Below are positions 9,379 to 21,372 of a DNA stretch of 64,000 nucleotides, piece after piece. Source of the DNA: Papaver somniferum. Its lineage: Eukaryota; Streptophyta; Magnoliopsida; Ranunculales; Papaveraceae. The translations under genes and the position numbers were made by a program. How positions within the stretch are numbered: the first letter of the stretch is position 1; the number at the start of each line of letters is the position of its first letter. Below the pieces are notes generated by a model that ran no database searches, had not been told where the DNA came from, and saw nothing but the letters and a program-made list of their open reading frames with translations. The stretch lies in contig NC_039362.1 in NCBI RefSeq assembly GCF_003573695.1, positions 180,429,690-180,493,689 of the forward strand, given 5' to 3'.

Positions 9379-12300
9379 GTAGCTGAAAAGACGCAACAGT
9401 GGGAATCCATCCGTGAAACCAGAAAGACTACATCCGAAGCAAAGGCTTTTAGGATTGAAGCGGATTTTGAGGGTAGAGCAAACATGGCATCAATAGTTAG
9501 GAGATTAGAAGAGTTAGAACTACATAAAAATTCAAAACCTTCCACCACTATTCTCCGAGAACATGTCGCTTCATCTGTTTGTGCTGCTTGTAACGACCCC
9601 AACCATCAATTCCAAAATTGTCCAGATTTGCTTGCAGTCCAGGAGTCTAGGCTTGAACAGGCACATGCCATGTTTCAGAAACCAGAGCATAACCCTTATT
9701 CACAGACCTACAATCCAGGATGGAGAAACCACCCTAACTTTTCATGGTCAAAAGGACCCACTCAAGGAGGACCATCTCAACCCAATCAGAGCTATCAAAA
9801 CAATCAGGGATATCAGAACAATCAAGGTTATCAACACCCGAGAAACCCTCAACAACAATCGAACTCTCAACAATCATATCCTCAGCACAATACAGACAAG
9901 AGATTATCCACCTTAGAGGAAATGTTTCAGAGTTTGATGCAAAGTCAGAAAAATCTAGATCAAAAGATGGATCAAATATGTGAGAGAGAAAAGGGTAAAC
10001 TTCCGAGCCAACCCCAACAAAATCCAAAGAGGATATTTCAAACAGGCACAACATCCTGCACTGAAACCTCACCTGATCAAATCCATGCCATTACCACCCT
10101 CCGAAGTGGTAAAGTCATCGAGAACAACGTAGGGGAACCTAATGAGTCTGATACAAATTCCACGTTGTCTCCACAACCCCAGAAAACCAAAGAATCTGAG
10201 CAAGTTGGAAAATCTGACAATTCTACTGCTGTGAATGTCCCTTTGCCAACTCATCTTCCTGTTGCTCCATTTCCTCAAAGATTGATCTATCAACAGAAAA
10301 GTACCCATTACAATGAGATGTTAGATCTGTTCAAGAGAGTCAACATCAACATTCCTTTTCTTGAAGCAATCAAGCAAATCCCTGCTTATGCCAAATTCCT
10401 CAAAGACTTGTGTACTCAAAAGCGCAAGCTCAATGTGCAAAAACGTGCTTTCTTAGCTGAGCAGGTGAGTTCCATCATTCTGAACAAAACTCCACCCAAG
10501 TTTAGGGATCCAGGATGTCCAACAATTTCTTGCACTATAGGAGAACACACGGTCAATAAAGCGTTATTAGACATAGGTGCAAGTGTTAACCTACTGCCAT
10601 ATTCTGTTTATGAGCAGTTAGGTCTTGGGGAGTTGAAACCAACATCTATCACTCTACAACTGGCAGACCGATCTGTCAAGATTCCTCGTGGAGTGGTGGA
10701 AGATGTTTTGATCAAGGTTGACAAATTTTATTTTCCCGTAGACTTCATTGTCTTAGACACTCAACCTGTACAAAACCCAGACTGTCACATTCCTGTCATC
10801 TTAGGACGTCCTTTCTTGGCTACGTCCAACGCGATCATCAACTGTCGGAATGGAGTGTTGAAACTGTCTTTTGGTAACATGAAGGTAGAATTGAATGTGT
10901 TCGATATTAGTCAACAACCTGTGAATCTTGATGATGATGATGTGCATGAAGTTAATATGATTGAAGTATTAATGCAAGATTCGTTGACTAACATTCTATC
11001 CGTTGACCCCTTTCAAGCATGTATGGAGAACTTTAACCCTAATTTCTATGATGATGCATACTGTAGTGACGTCCTGTCTCTGCTCGAATCTGTACCTCAA
11101 ATGGACGTCACAGAGAGGAAATATGAAGTGGAACAACCCCTATTCTCTGATTCCAAGATTATTCCATCCATTGTTGAACCACCCAAGCTTGAATTGAAAA
11201 CGTTGCCTAGTACATTGAAGTACGCATTCCTAGGTTCTTCTGATACTTTACCTGTCATTATTTCATCATGTTTAGACACGGAACAGGAAAGTAAGCTTTT
11301 AGAAGTACTTAAGGAACACAAAGAGGCCTTAGGATGGACCATCTCAGATCTCAAAGGAATTAGTCCCACCATTTGCATGCACCACATTAACCTTGAAGAG
11401 AATGCCAAACCATCGAGGGAAATGCAAAGGAGACTTAACCCTAACATGAGAGATGTAGTCAAAAGAGAGATCCTGAAACTACTTGATGCAGGTATCATAT
11501 ACCCAATTCCCGACAGCAAATGGGTTAGTCCCATTCAAGTTGTGCCTAAGAAGTCAGGCATTACTGTTGTTCAGAACGACAAGAATGAATTAGTCCCTAC
11601 TCGTACAACCACAGGGTGGCGAGTATGCATCGACTACAGGAAGTTGAACACAGTAACAAGGAAGGATCACTTCCCGCTCCCTTTCATTGACCAAATGCTA
11701 GAACGTGTGTCTGGACACAGTCACTACTGTTTTCTAGATGGCTTTTCCGGTTATAACCAAATTCATATTGCTCCAGAAGATCAGGAAAAAACTACATTCA
11801 CATGTCCATTTGGGACGTTTGCTTATAGACGTATGCCCTTCGGGTTGTGTAATGCACCTGCTATTTTTCAGCGTTGCATGATGAGCATTTTTTCTGACAT
11901 GATAGATAGTTTTCTCGAGATCTTTATGGATGATTTCTCTGTTTTTGGTTCCACGTTTGACGAATGTTTGAAGCATCTTGCCCTCGTGATATCCAGATGT
12001 AAAGAAAAGAACCTTGTTCTAAATTGGGAAAAATGCCATTTTATGGTAAATTCAGGAATAGTTCTAGGACACATCATCTCAGAAAAAGGAATTGAAGTGG
12101 ATAAAGCTAAAGTTGACCTCATTCAACATCTACCACAACCTTGCTCTGTGAAGGAGATCAGATCATTTCTAGGTCATGCTGGTTTTTACCGGCGATTCAT
12201 CAAAGATTTCAGCAAAATTTCCAGACCTCTGTGCAGTCTTCTCTCCAAATATGTTGCCTTCAATTTCAATGATGCCTGTGTAAAGGCATGGGAGGAATTA

Positions 12301-13416
12301 AAAACCCTTCTCACCACCGCTCCTATAGTCCGACCACCCGATTGGAAGCTTCCGTTCGAACTTATGTGTGATGCCTCTGATTATGCTGTTGGTGCTGTTT
12401 TAGGACAGCGAATTGATAGACTACCATATGTGATATACTATGCTAGCAAAACCCTTAATGATGCCCAACTCAATTATTCAACTACCGAGAAGGAATTGCT
12501 TGCCGTCGTTTTCGCATTAGACAAGTTTAGATCTTATCTGATAGGGTCTAAGATCATCATATACACAGACCATGCGGCTTTGAAGTATCTTCTTTCCAAG
12601 AAGGATGCTAAAGCTCGCCTTATTCGATGGATACTCTTATTACAGGAATTCGATCTTGAAATCCGTGATAAGAAAGGTTGTGAGAATGTGGTTGCTGATC
12701 ATTTGTCTAGATTAACTTTAGAGTCTATTGATAATTGTGAGCTGATTAGAGAATCATTCCCAGATGAACAGCTGATGTCTATCTCAGACCTTCCTTGGTT
12801 TGCTGATATTGTTAACTACCTCGCTACAGGTAGGATGCCCTCACGTTGGTCGAGACAAGACCGCTCTAAATTCCTGGCTGAAGTTAAACATTTCCTTTGG
12901 GACGACCCATATTTGTTTAAGTACTGCCGAGACCAAATCATTAGGAGATGTGTACCCAACATGGAACAGAAAGATGTGATATCTTTCTGTCATGACCAAG
13001 CATGTGGAGGCCATTTCAGTGCCAAGAAAACTGCTGCAAAGATCTTGCAGTGTGGATTCTATTGGCCATCATTGTTCAAGGATTGCCATGATTATTGTGT
13101 TGCTTGTGAACGCTGTCAAAAGCTAGGAAGCATTTCGAGGAGAAACATGATGCCATTAAACCCCATTTTGATTGTGGAGATTTTTGATGTTTGGGGGATA
13201 GACTTCATGGGTCCATTTCCCATGTCTGACAGCAAGTTGTACATCCTAGTCGCAGTTGATTACGTTTCTAAGTGGGTAGAAGCCATAGCAACCAGAACAA
13301 ATGACCACAAGGTGGTACTTTCATTTCTAAAGGAAAACATATTTTCACGTTTTGGTACCCCTAGATCATCAGTGACGGCGGTTCACATTTTCGTAACAAG
13401 TACTTTGAGTCTTTAG
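9379..13416 (+). pseudogene. Athila gag C-terminus, protease, RT, RNase H and integrase N-terminal half
   Basis: The frame has no stop from 9379 to the TAG at 13414-13416. It starts with the end of gag and a CX2CX4HX4C zinc knuckle ([14 protein letters not shown]). A Gln/Asn-rich linker follows, then protease ([20 protein letters not shown]). Reverse transcriptase has [19 protein letters not shown] and the catalytic FMDDFSVFG, with FMDD replacing YVDD as is common in Athila. RNase H starts [15 protein letters not shown] and ends near VVADHLSRL. Integrase has its HHCC zinc domain (including [11 protein letters not shown] and CERCQ) and the first catalytic Asp in [10 protein letters not shown]. 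After FGTPR near 13365 the frame is lost, apparently by a small deletion, before the second catalytic Asp. Only the integrase lesion and the upstream gag stop prevent a full polyprotein. Confidence 0.9.
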
Positions 13417-14084
13417 TACGCAAGTATGGCATAACTCACAAGGTTGCTACTCCGTACCACCCTCAGACTAGTGGACAAGTGGAAGTGTCTAATAGGGAAA
13501 TTAAGCACATTCTGGAGAAGACGGTCAACCCGTCCAGGAAAGATTGGTCATTGAGATTGAATGATGCTTTGTGGGCCTATAGAACAGCTTATAAGACACC
13601 AATTGGCATGTCCCCCTATCGTCTAGTATATGGAAAGCCATGCCATCTACCTGTGGAATTAGAACATCGTGCCTACTGGGCAATCAAAGAACTGAACTTT
13701 TCTCTGGACGAAGCTGGAATTCAACGGAAACTTCAACTCAACGAGTTGGAAGAATTGAGAAATGAGGCTTATGACAGTGCCAAGCTGTACAAGCAGAAGA
13801 TGAAGATGTTTCATGATAAGCGTATTCTGCGCAAATCCTTCACTCCTGGTCAGAAAGTCTTGCTGTATGACTCCCGATTACATCTTTTTCCAGGAAAACT
13901 GCGTTCCAGATGGAAGGGTCCGTACCTAGTACGCACAGTTTTTCCTCATGGAGCTGTAGAGCTAGAGGATGTCTCCAACAAGAACGTTTTCAAAGTCAAC
14001 GGGCAGAGATTAAAGCCATTCCTTGAGCCATTTCCACCCGACATTGAAACAACCGACCTGGAGGACCCAGTCTATGTGGACTAA
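13370..14084 (+). pseudogene. Athila integrase C-terminal half, shifted frame
   Basis: In the frame after the lesion the integrase core resumes as [17 protein letters not shown], with the second catalytic Asp. It continues through [19 protein letters not shown], which holds the catalytic Glu, and then the C-terminal DNA-binding part ([20 protein letters not shown]). The stop is TAA at 14082-14084. The frame differs from the upstream pol segment, as expected if about four bases were lost near 13367. The sequence is otherwise well preserved, so the frameshift looks young. Confidence 0.85.
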
Positions 14085-15728
14085 ACTGGTCCACTCTTTC
14101 CCTAAATAACCAAACAGTTTTCCAAATGTTTCCCTAAAACCAAAATTTTTCGTTTTCCCATCAAAACCAAAATTTGTCTTTTTCCCAACAAAACCAAATT
14201 TTTTCCAAAAAGTCCAACCCCATTAAAAACCAAAATTTTCTTGTAGATAATGTGTTAGTTATATTTCCTTTTGTATATATTTTGTGCTCATCCATTGTGA
14301 CTACTAATATGATGGATTTTTCCTTGAAATAACGGAGTTTTAATCGAGCTACCACCGTACAATCGGGTATTCTCTCTCCTTTTACTCTACTCAGCATGTT
14401 CCTCTTCATATATTGTTTTATAATTCTTTCCATATTTTGAAACATTGAGGACAATGTTTAGTTTAGGTTTGGGGGTATAGAGTAGATACCACGATAATAT
14501 GCTATAATTGAAAACAAAACTTCTTCTTTTTGAAAAAAAATTGAAAAATTCCAAAAAAAAAAATTATTATTAAAAAAATCAAAATTCCAAAAAAATTAAA
14601 AAATTGAAAAAAAATCATAAAAATGGAGCTCATTTACCTTGAAATTTTGACTCTTGTGCAAATATGTATTTTTATTAGGAGTCTTAGTCTAGATATTTAG
14701 GCACCCTGATTCTAGCACAATTCACATAGTGATAAGAAATTTGCACGCGCACGATCTACCAATACATGTATGGCCTCCATCTTCAAGGTGTTTGATAGGA
14801 AGTTACGATTGCCAATCACTTTAGAATACTGAACGAAACTGGACTAGCTTGTTCTTTGGTTGGTTGGGATAGAAGGTGGAGGTTACATTAAGAAAGACAA
14901 CCATCGAATTTAACTGGGTGCATCAAAAAGGGCTACCTCTTGCAAAGTGTCATGTAATCTTTTGTTTCCTTTTGTATATGTATCAAAAGTGTTTCCTTGT
15001 AANNNNNNNNNNNNNNNNNNNNNNNNNNNNNNNNNNNNNNNNNNNNNNNNNNNNNNNNNNNNNNNNNNNNNNNNNNNNAAAAAAAAAAAAAAATAAATAA
15101 ATAAAAAAAATATCAGAAAAATCAAGTATTTATCAATTCCATCATCTCTTGTTCCAAAAATAAAAAGAGAATAGTCAATGTAAATAAGAGTCATGTAAAT
15201 AGTCATTTTGTTGTTTCATTGTAATAAGCAAGGAGGGTGTATGCCATTGATGTACAACGCGAGAAATTGTGAAATACCTCCAACTCATTCACAATTCTCG
15301 TAAAGTCCGGACAGCTAGCTAGATTTCGACCTCAGTTCTTAGCCTGAGAAACTATCTCTTGGTGATTAGTAGTCATAACTTCAGATCTTTCTTTACACAT
15401 GTGTAGATACACTTTACACTCTTATCACATGTCCTTATTTGTTATCAGTGCTAGAATTGTGCCTTCGATAGCTAGATTGACATCTCCATTTTGCTGTGAG
15501 CTTAACTGTTTTGCACATGTCACATTTGATGGAATCTGAGCTCATATTTTGACCTAGAACTTTGTAGGTAAGTTCTAAGCAAACCTTCACGAGACTTAAC
15601 TCGTCCACTAGGGACACTTAGTGGTTTAAAAGGCTTAGTGCATACGCTAAATGCATTCGAGAGACCAGCGACAGTGGTATAGTTAGGATTTCCTTAGTTT
15701 TGTTTTACTTGAGGACAAGTAAAATTCA
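14085..15728 (+). other. Athila 3' non-coding region without an env-like frame
   Basis: Many Athila elements carry an env-like ORF here; I see none. The region has A-rich tracts near 14530-14620, a gap at 15003-15078, and a second polypurine-like copy at about 14446-14480 (GAGGACAATGTTTAG, then AGGTTTGGGGGTAT). That copy resembles the true polypurine tract before the 3' LTR. Confidence 0.7.
15003..15078. other. Sequence gap (N)
   Basis: 76 N beside an A-rich run in the Athila 3' region. Confidence 1.
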
Positions 15729-15742
15729 GGTTTGGGGGTATT
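15729..15742 (+). other. Polypurine tract of the Athila-type element
   Basis: GGTTTGGGGGTATT lies directly before the 3' LTR and is the expected plus-strand primer. It is preceded by TTGAGGACAAGTAAAATTCA, which is typical of Athila. Confidence 0.85.
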
Positions 15743-17724
15743 TGATGAGTGCCAAATATTGTATATATTTATCCCTTTTTGTTGGCAATTTAACTCATCT
15801 TTTATGCGTTAATTCTACATTTTATCCCATATTCTGTATTTTCATTGTTTTCAAGAATAAATATTTTTCTTACTTAATTTTGCATTTTTTAGGTAATAAA
15901 TAAAGATTGGATGAGTTGCGGAGCAAAAAGAGCAGAAAAGTGGTGAAAAGCCGGGAGAAATTACGCAAGGAAGCCGCGAAGAATGGTGCGCACAACCTCA
16001 TTTTCTACACACAAAAACGCCTCCGTTCTCAGCCGTCAGATCAGTTCCCAGAAGCATCCGATGGTCGCTCCTTCATAGAGAATCAAAATCTGAAGTCTCT
16101 GCCAAGCACCACAGCGCTGAAATTCCAAGCCTTCAGATTAGATGGTAGTTGAATCCAACGGTCGCTCCCTTGCTGTTCATCAACGTTTGATATCTCCGCC
16201 TTACACTACAACACCTAACCCCATCTAGAGCCGTTAACTTCGTTGTATCGAAAAATCTGACGGTCGCTACCAACCTCTTCAGGAGGAACCATCCGATCCA
16301 CCTACCAGCTTCACATCCCACGGCCCATCTCACGAAACATCATCTCTTGATGGACCCGCCTCACACCCTAGTGACCGAGCACCTACACCTCAAACAAACG
16401 CACCCTTCTCCCAAACCATCGAGCCCCTTTCTTCTCCACCATTACCCTGCTGCAAACCACCTCTCCCTGCAACCGTACCACCACCTTCTTCACCTCCACT
16501 GCCACCACCACACCGCCACCAAACACCACCAAACCAACCCTAAACCTAAACCCATCACTACTATCATCACCCCCCTCTTTCTAGCCCCCTATTTGATTGA
16601 TTTTTCTTCTCACCTTTCTCTGAAACCCTAGAAGAAAAATCAATCGATTAGGCGAGTCTAGAGTAGCAATTGACGCGTGGGAATGGAGCAGGAGAGTCAG
16701 AGGAAGAATGGGTCGACGCATGGGGGAGAAATTGTGCCATAAAATTAGGTAATTTGAAAAACCTAATTTCACTGATTTTGGGGGAAAAATTGGGGAAAAC
16801 CCTAAATGGGTAATGGGGTATAAATTGATGTTATGAGAAGTGTGTAGGGGACACTGGATATCTCTCTGGACTAGCCAGTAGAGAATTGAACCAAATTTTA
16901 ATGAACTTCAAATTTCAGTGCTTATCAGTGAACAGTTGAGTATTGCATATGTTTTTAGTTATCTGATATGTTGCTAATTGTGTCTAATTTATATCTTATG
17001 ATGAATGTATGTTGCTACATCATGGTTAGCATGAGCTAATCAGCATCAAGCTAAGGCTCAGTGAAGCCTTGTGCACTGTCAAGTGTAAATGAGCTAGGAT
17101 AGTTACTTCCTTGTATGTTTTGATTGTGCAAATGAGAGATACCAATGCTCATAGAGCCTGTGATTGGCTGTACTGTCAAAAGACAGCCAATGCTAGGGGT
17201 AGACTAGTGAGCAATTTGGTGTTCTTCCATTTCTAGATGTATGCTTAGGAACAAACATAACCTAGAACATGTCATTTGATTAGAACACAAGGTGGATCAT
17301 AAGCCTTGGCTTACCCACCAATCCCTTCTCAGTCACTTATATTTTCAGTCCTGTGTGTTTGCAACTCAGTTAATTTTTCTTGCCTTTTATTTTCTTGCAC
17401 TTTGTAGCTTGTGTGCACTGAAGTCAGTGCACAATCCTGCCCTTGCCCTTGGCTTCCAAGCCTTGGTTCTTTGCTGATTTACCTTGTCTGTTATCTTTCC
17501 CTGCTGTGGTTCTTAACTGTTTCTTTATTGCTTTACCTTGCATCTTTGGTTCATGCCATTTACCTTGTTTTGCTCACTGGCTTAGTGCATTGTCACCATT
17601 GTTAGCCTAGGAAAACTTCTTATATGCTCCTCTCCCTGTGGACAAACCCCTACTCATCATTTTATTACAAATCTTGGCCTTGTATACTTGCAAGTGTTTT
17701 GTGTGCATCTTAATCATCACAACA
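15743..17724 (+). repeat. 3' LTR of the Athila-type element
   Basis: It is 1982 bp, a direct repeat of 5602-7583 with a constant offset of 10,141 at both ends, so there are no net indels. It ends ACAACA and is followed by the target duplication TATAG. Confidence 0.95.
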
Positions 17725-17998
17725 TATAGCGATCGACTACCTGAATTCATGGAATATGTCGAAACCTTTGATACTAGCCATATGTGCAAATGAAATTACC
17801 GAGAATACAAAAGCTGCAGCCCTTAAAACCAAACTTCCCAATAAACACATGGCTGACGTCGAAGTCGTGGTCGTCTTTGTTGGTTGGGCACCAGACTCCA
17901 TTATGGATAATTCAAGCTAGCTAGATGTTTTTGGCTGAAATTCTTCTGGTGTTGCGAATTGATGATTGTGTGAGTGCTAACAAGGGGTTCTGAAGATG

Positions 17999-18006
17999 TT
18001 TTTATA
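17999..18006 (-). promoter_or_regulatory. TATA box of CASP-like gene A
   Basis: TATAAAAA on the minus strand lies 98 bp upstream of the exon 1 ATG. The same box with similar flanks (CTATAAAAACATCTTC) precedes paralogue B, and a close version precedes D, which supports a real promoter. Confidence 0.6.
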
Positions 18007-18510
18007 GCATTTCTTTGGTTGACAAATAAATGGATAATGGTTAGCTAGGAGCGGTTCATGAAAGCAACTGGCCATGATTGTTAAGTTCAAACTAAACTTC
18101 TAATTAGCTGCTTAATTTGGTCACCTATTGCTTACTTTAATCAACATTATTCCAATTCTTATGCAAAACAGCTAGAAACAAATTATTTGGAATTAATTTT
18201 CTTGAGCCATTATGCGTGTTTGAATGTACAATTCATTGACAAATGCCTTTCTTTTTTTTTTCCTTTTTTTTTTTTTAAACTTCAACATGAGTGGAGATCT
18301 GAAGTTTATTGTTATTTATACATGATAATTGCCAATACCTGTCCTCCGATTGATTTGAACTCATTTATCCTTGAGAGCAGGTCTTATGTGCTGCACATTC
18401 ACAAGATTCACGAGCAATGCCATTATAAGACTTGGAAGATACTTTTGTGGCGTGATTGAAAAAAACCCAAAATGCTAGCCGTTACTAGTTTGAAGGAAAC
18501 CTTTTTTTAT

Positions 18511-19278
18511 GGCTGCTCTTAATTATAGCCCATATTTTTATCAATTATAGCCCAAAAATTTTAAGCTAAAATGAAAAGCCAAAATTACCAAACATATCTT
18601 AATGTTTTTACTAATAATTCTACTTTTTCCCGAAAATCAAATTATAAACCCTAACTTTTTCTTTTTTTGCATCTAAACTAAATTATACTTCAATTTATTT
18701 TTAATTGTTCTCTCATAATTCTTACAAATTACTCAATTATACATCTTAATTTTAACTTTTTTCCCAAAACAAACTAAACCCAATTTTTCACCTTTTCACT
18801 AAAATGATGCTATTTTTCCTAATCATGATTACAATAGTAACGAATGAAATTATATTCTAACTATCCCCTTTAAAATTCTCCATAACAATATCAATCGAAA
18901 ACCGAATCGTAATCAAATAAAGTTTTGATTCTTTTAAAAATAATCAATTTTCTAAAACCCCATAAGCACTATTATTCTAAAAAAAAAAATCTAAGATGAT
19001 GTTCTTTTCTCCCAATCATGATCACATTAAATTGAGTATTCTTAAAAATCATTAATCATGCCATGGATCTTACATAACTTAAATTATGAAAATTATATAA
19101 TTAGATTTGTTTTATTTTTTTGATTTAGGGATTTGATAATTTATTTGGGCTATATATAAAAATTGTGTAAAATTATACGGGTTATGTTGATAATTAAAAG
19201 AATCTAATTGGGAAAATTAATGACTTATTTTATGTGGGTTATGGTTAATAAAAATATGGGCTATATTTAAGAGAAGCC
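18511..19278. mobile_element. MITE with about 31-bp TIRs and 8-bp target duplication
   Basis: The left end GGCTGCTCTTAATTATAGCC and the reverse complement of the right end (GGCTTCTCTTAAATATAGCC) match at 29 of the first 31 positions, and similarity continues more weakly to about 43 bp. TTTTTTAT flanks both sides (18503-18510 and 19279-19286). The interior is AT-rich with no coding frame. An 8-bp duplication fits hAT-like elements best. Each TIR holds a repeated TATAGCCCA or ATAACCCA box about 22 bp apart. Confidence 0.8.
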
Positions 19279-19751
19279 TTTTTTATAGACGAGCAAGAAT
19301 AAGAGAAATTGGATCCATTGCCCAACTATTATTAAAACATGGTCTTAATGGACGAGTACAAATTAGTATGGGTGAAATGGACACCAAAAAAATAGCAAGA
19401 ATGAAACTGGATTTATCCTGGCTTAAACTTAAAAAATAGCGAGGGTGAAACTGGATGCATCCAGTAGTAAATTAAAAATAAGAAAAAGTATTTGAAAATA
19501 GGTAGGATGAAACTGTTTACATCCTACCTACTTTTACATTCTCGTCCATTTAAACAGTATCAAATTTTACATGTCTTTTTCACCCAGGAATTGTCGTTAT
19601 TGGGTTAATTGACCAATTCCCAAAACTATATAATTAAAATAAAAGTAGAAAATTAGAAAAAATAATCATATAGCACATAATGATTGTAATTCTCCACTAG
19701 CCGACACGAAACCAGTAAGCTGTTTTCTTTGAATTCCAAACCTCGTTGTCT
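19279..19751. other. Non-coding spacer with short internal repeats
   Basis: No gene is visible. GATGAAACTG/GGTGAAACTGGAT-like segments recur at about 19400-19530, and TAGGTAGGATGAAACTG is followed closely by an inverted CATCCTACCTAC. This may be the relic of another small repeat. Confidence 0.4.
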
Positions 19752-20156
19752 CTTTGTAAGAATGATTTTCTGGGGACCATGGTTTTTTTTGGGGGACCAT
19801 GGTTTTATTTTGGGTAAAGGCATTAGAAGTAATTATAGGTCACCCTATATCTAGTTATTTATTTAATACCTAATCTACCCTCTTAATTAATTTTAGGTTA
19901 TGATTAGTGAATGATTTAGTTAAAAACAATTAGTGAGATTAAATTAAAAGATGGGTTTATTATTAGTTGAGTAGAATTATAGAGAGAGTAAAGTTAGAGA
20001 AGATGAAGGAGAAAAACATGGAAAATAAATTTTTTTTTCCAATTCACTAAGTTTGAGTATTCAAATGATGAAAACTCATCTGATTCTTCATCTCCATCCT
20101 CTCCTGGAATATTTTTTAATCTTCAAAATGATCCGGATTTGAACTGGATTTTGAAC

Positions 20157-21060
20157 AGTTCGGTTACTTTATTTGAAGAACAAGTAACCGAACTCATCTG
20201 AAGTTGTAGTTCGGTTGCCCCGAGAGATGAACAAATAACCGAACTCATCTGAATGTGTAGTTCGGTTACTTGTTCCAAACACGCAGGTTACCGAACTCTC
20301 TAATAATTTCTAGGAGTTACAGCGTTATGTTCCGTTGGTTCTCAACTAACCGAACTTTGGTGTACAAAGTTCGGTTGGTTCGCAAACTGCATGCACTTTT
20401 GATCTAACCGAACTTTTCGTAATATAAGAGTATATAAGTTTACAAAGTTCGGTTCTTTCGCAAACTTGAACCTAACAGCTAACCAACCGAACTCTGAGTT
20501 CGGTTTCTGCGATAAAATTGTGAAGTTACCGAACTTAACAAACAAACAAAAATGTGAAGTTCCAGCATCTATTGGCTAAGTTCGGTTACTTTGTAGTTTT
20601 AAAATTTTTTGCAAACAAACCGAACTCTATTGGCTAAGTTCGGTTATTTTGGAACTCAACATAGTGGCCACAACAACACAATTCGGTTAGACTAGATTTA
20701 TTTTTTTGCGGTTCTAAGGGTGGAGTTCGGTTACTTGGTAATTTTAAATTATTTTGCGAAACAACCGAACAGAGAGTTCGATGACTTAGTTTTAAATCCA
20801 ATAGAACCGAACTGTTCTTCGTGTTCTTCATTTTCAAGAAGTTCGGTTAGTAAACTAGGGTTTTTTGGAAAATCGACCTAATCGAACATGGCTCTGTAAC
20901 TCCTATTAAAATCTTATTTTGATGATTTCTATTCGATTGAAGCAATCAAAATCAAATTAAAGCGAATGATTTGTTGGAAAATACCTCCGGAGTGGTCCCA
21001 TGGCAGAATCAGGTGGCAGCTGGCGTCTTTTATACTCGATAAAATTATTATGTAACCGAA
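20157..21060. repeat. Array of GTTCGG(T)TA / TAACCGAAC motifs
   Basis: About 22 copies of TTCGGTT or its complement occur here, in alternating orientation and irregularly spaced by roughly 20-60 bp. The cores are conserved while the spacers are not, which points to a protein-binding or structural role rather than a simple tandem duplication. Confidence 0.8.
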
Positions 21061-21140
21061 CTTAATTGTGATTGCATTGATGTTGTTACATTTCTTAAAT
21101 AGGCGGTGGCGGTGGTGGTGGTGGTGGTGGTGGTGGTGGG

Positions 21141-21310
21141 NNNNNNNNNNNNNNNNNNNNNNNNNNNNNNNNNNNNNNNNNNNNNNNNNNNNNNNNNNNN
21201 NNNNNNNNNNNNNNNNNNNNNNNNNNNNNNNNNNNNNNNNNNNNNNNNNNNNNNNNNNNNNNNNNNNNNNNNNNNNNNNNNNNNNNNNNNNNNNNNNNNN
21301 NNNNNNNNNN
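21141..21310. other. Sequence gap (N)
   Basis: 170 N within a GGT microsatellite. Confidence 1.
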
Positions 21311-21372
21311 GGAGGAGGTGGTGGTGGTAATCGACGGTGGTGGGCGGTGGTGGTGGGAGGAGGTGGTGGTTA
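21311..21372 (+). repeat. GGT-rich low-complexity tract at the edge of a gap
   Basis: A GGT/GGA repeat continues from 21103 across the N gap 21141-21310. It yields artificial Gly, Val or Trp open frames. It is part of the TIR element at 19760-21535. Confidence 0.7.

Larger units (their letters stand above)
5602..17724 (+). mobile_element. Complete Athila-type Ty3/gypsy LTR retrotransposon
   Basis: This 12,123-bp element is flanked by TATAG on both sides (5597-5601 and 17725-17729). Its LTRs are both 1982 bp, start TGATGAG and end ACAACA. The primer-binding site TGGCGCCGCTGCCGGGGA and the polypurine tract TTTGGGGGTATT are typical of Athila. Gag, protease, RT, RNase H and integrase are readable in order on the plus strand. 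By eye the LTRs differ at about seven sites, so insertion was recent. Yet gag has an in-frame TAA and integrase a frameshift, so this copy probably moved with proteins from another copy or decayed afterwards. No env-like frame is visible. It inserted into intron 1 of CASP-like gene A. Confidence 0.95.
5213..17901 (-). pseudogene. CASP-like membrane protein gene A, split by two retrotransposons
   Basis: Three exons match intact paralogues B-D. Exon 1 (17741-17901) starts MESGAQPTK and encodes the first membrane helix; its donor is GTAG. Exon 2 (5398-5533, 136 nt as in all paralogues) encodes helix 2 and the loop ending LVDFFGD. Exon 3 starts at 5304 (IIAYLLVSSASSAAP) and is cut at 5213 by the Tat-like LTR; the remainder must lie left of the window. 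An Athila-type element (5602-17724) fills intron 1. The last codon of exon 2, CAG (Gln) in the paralogues, is TAG at 5398-5400, so the gene was also disabled by a nonsense change. CASP-like proteins are four-helix plasma-membrane proteins related to the Casparian strip scaffold. Confidence 0.85.

Noticed and set aside
14161..14454. Env-like gene of Athila on the minus strand
   Set aside because: Athila env lies on the element's sense strand; this minus frame has no signal peptide or membrane pattern and no similarity to known parts.
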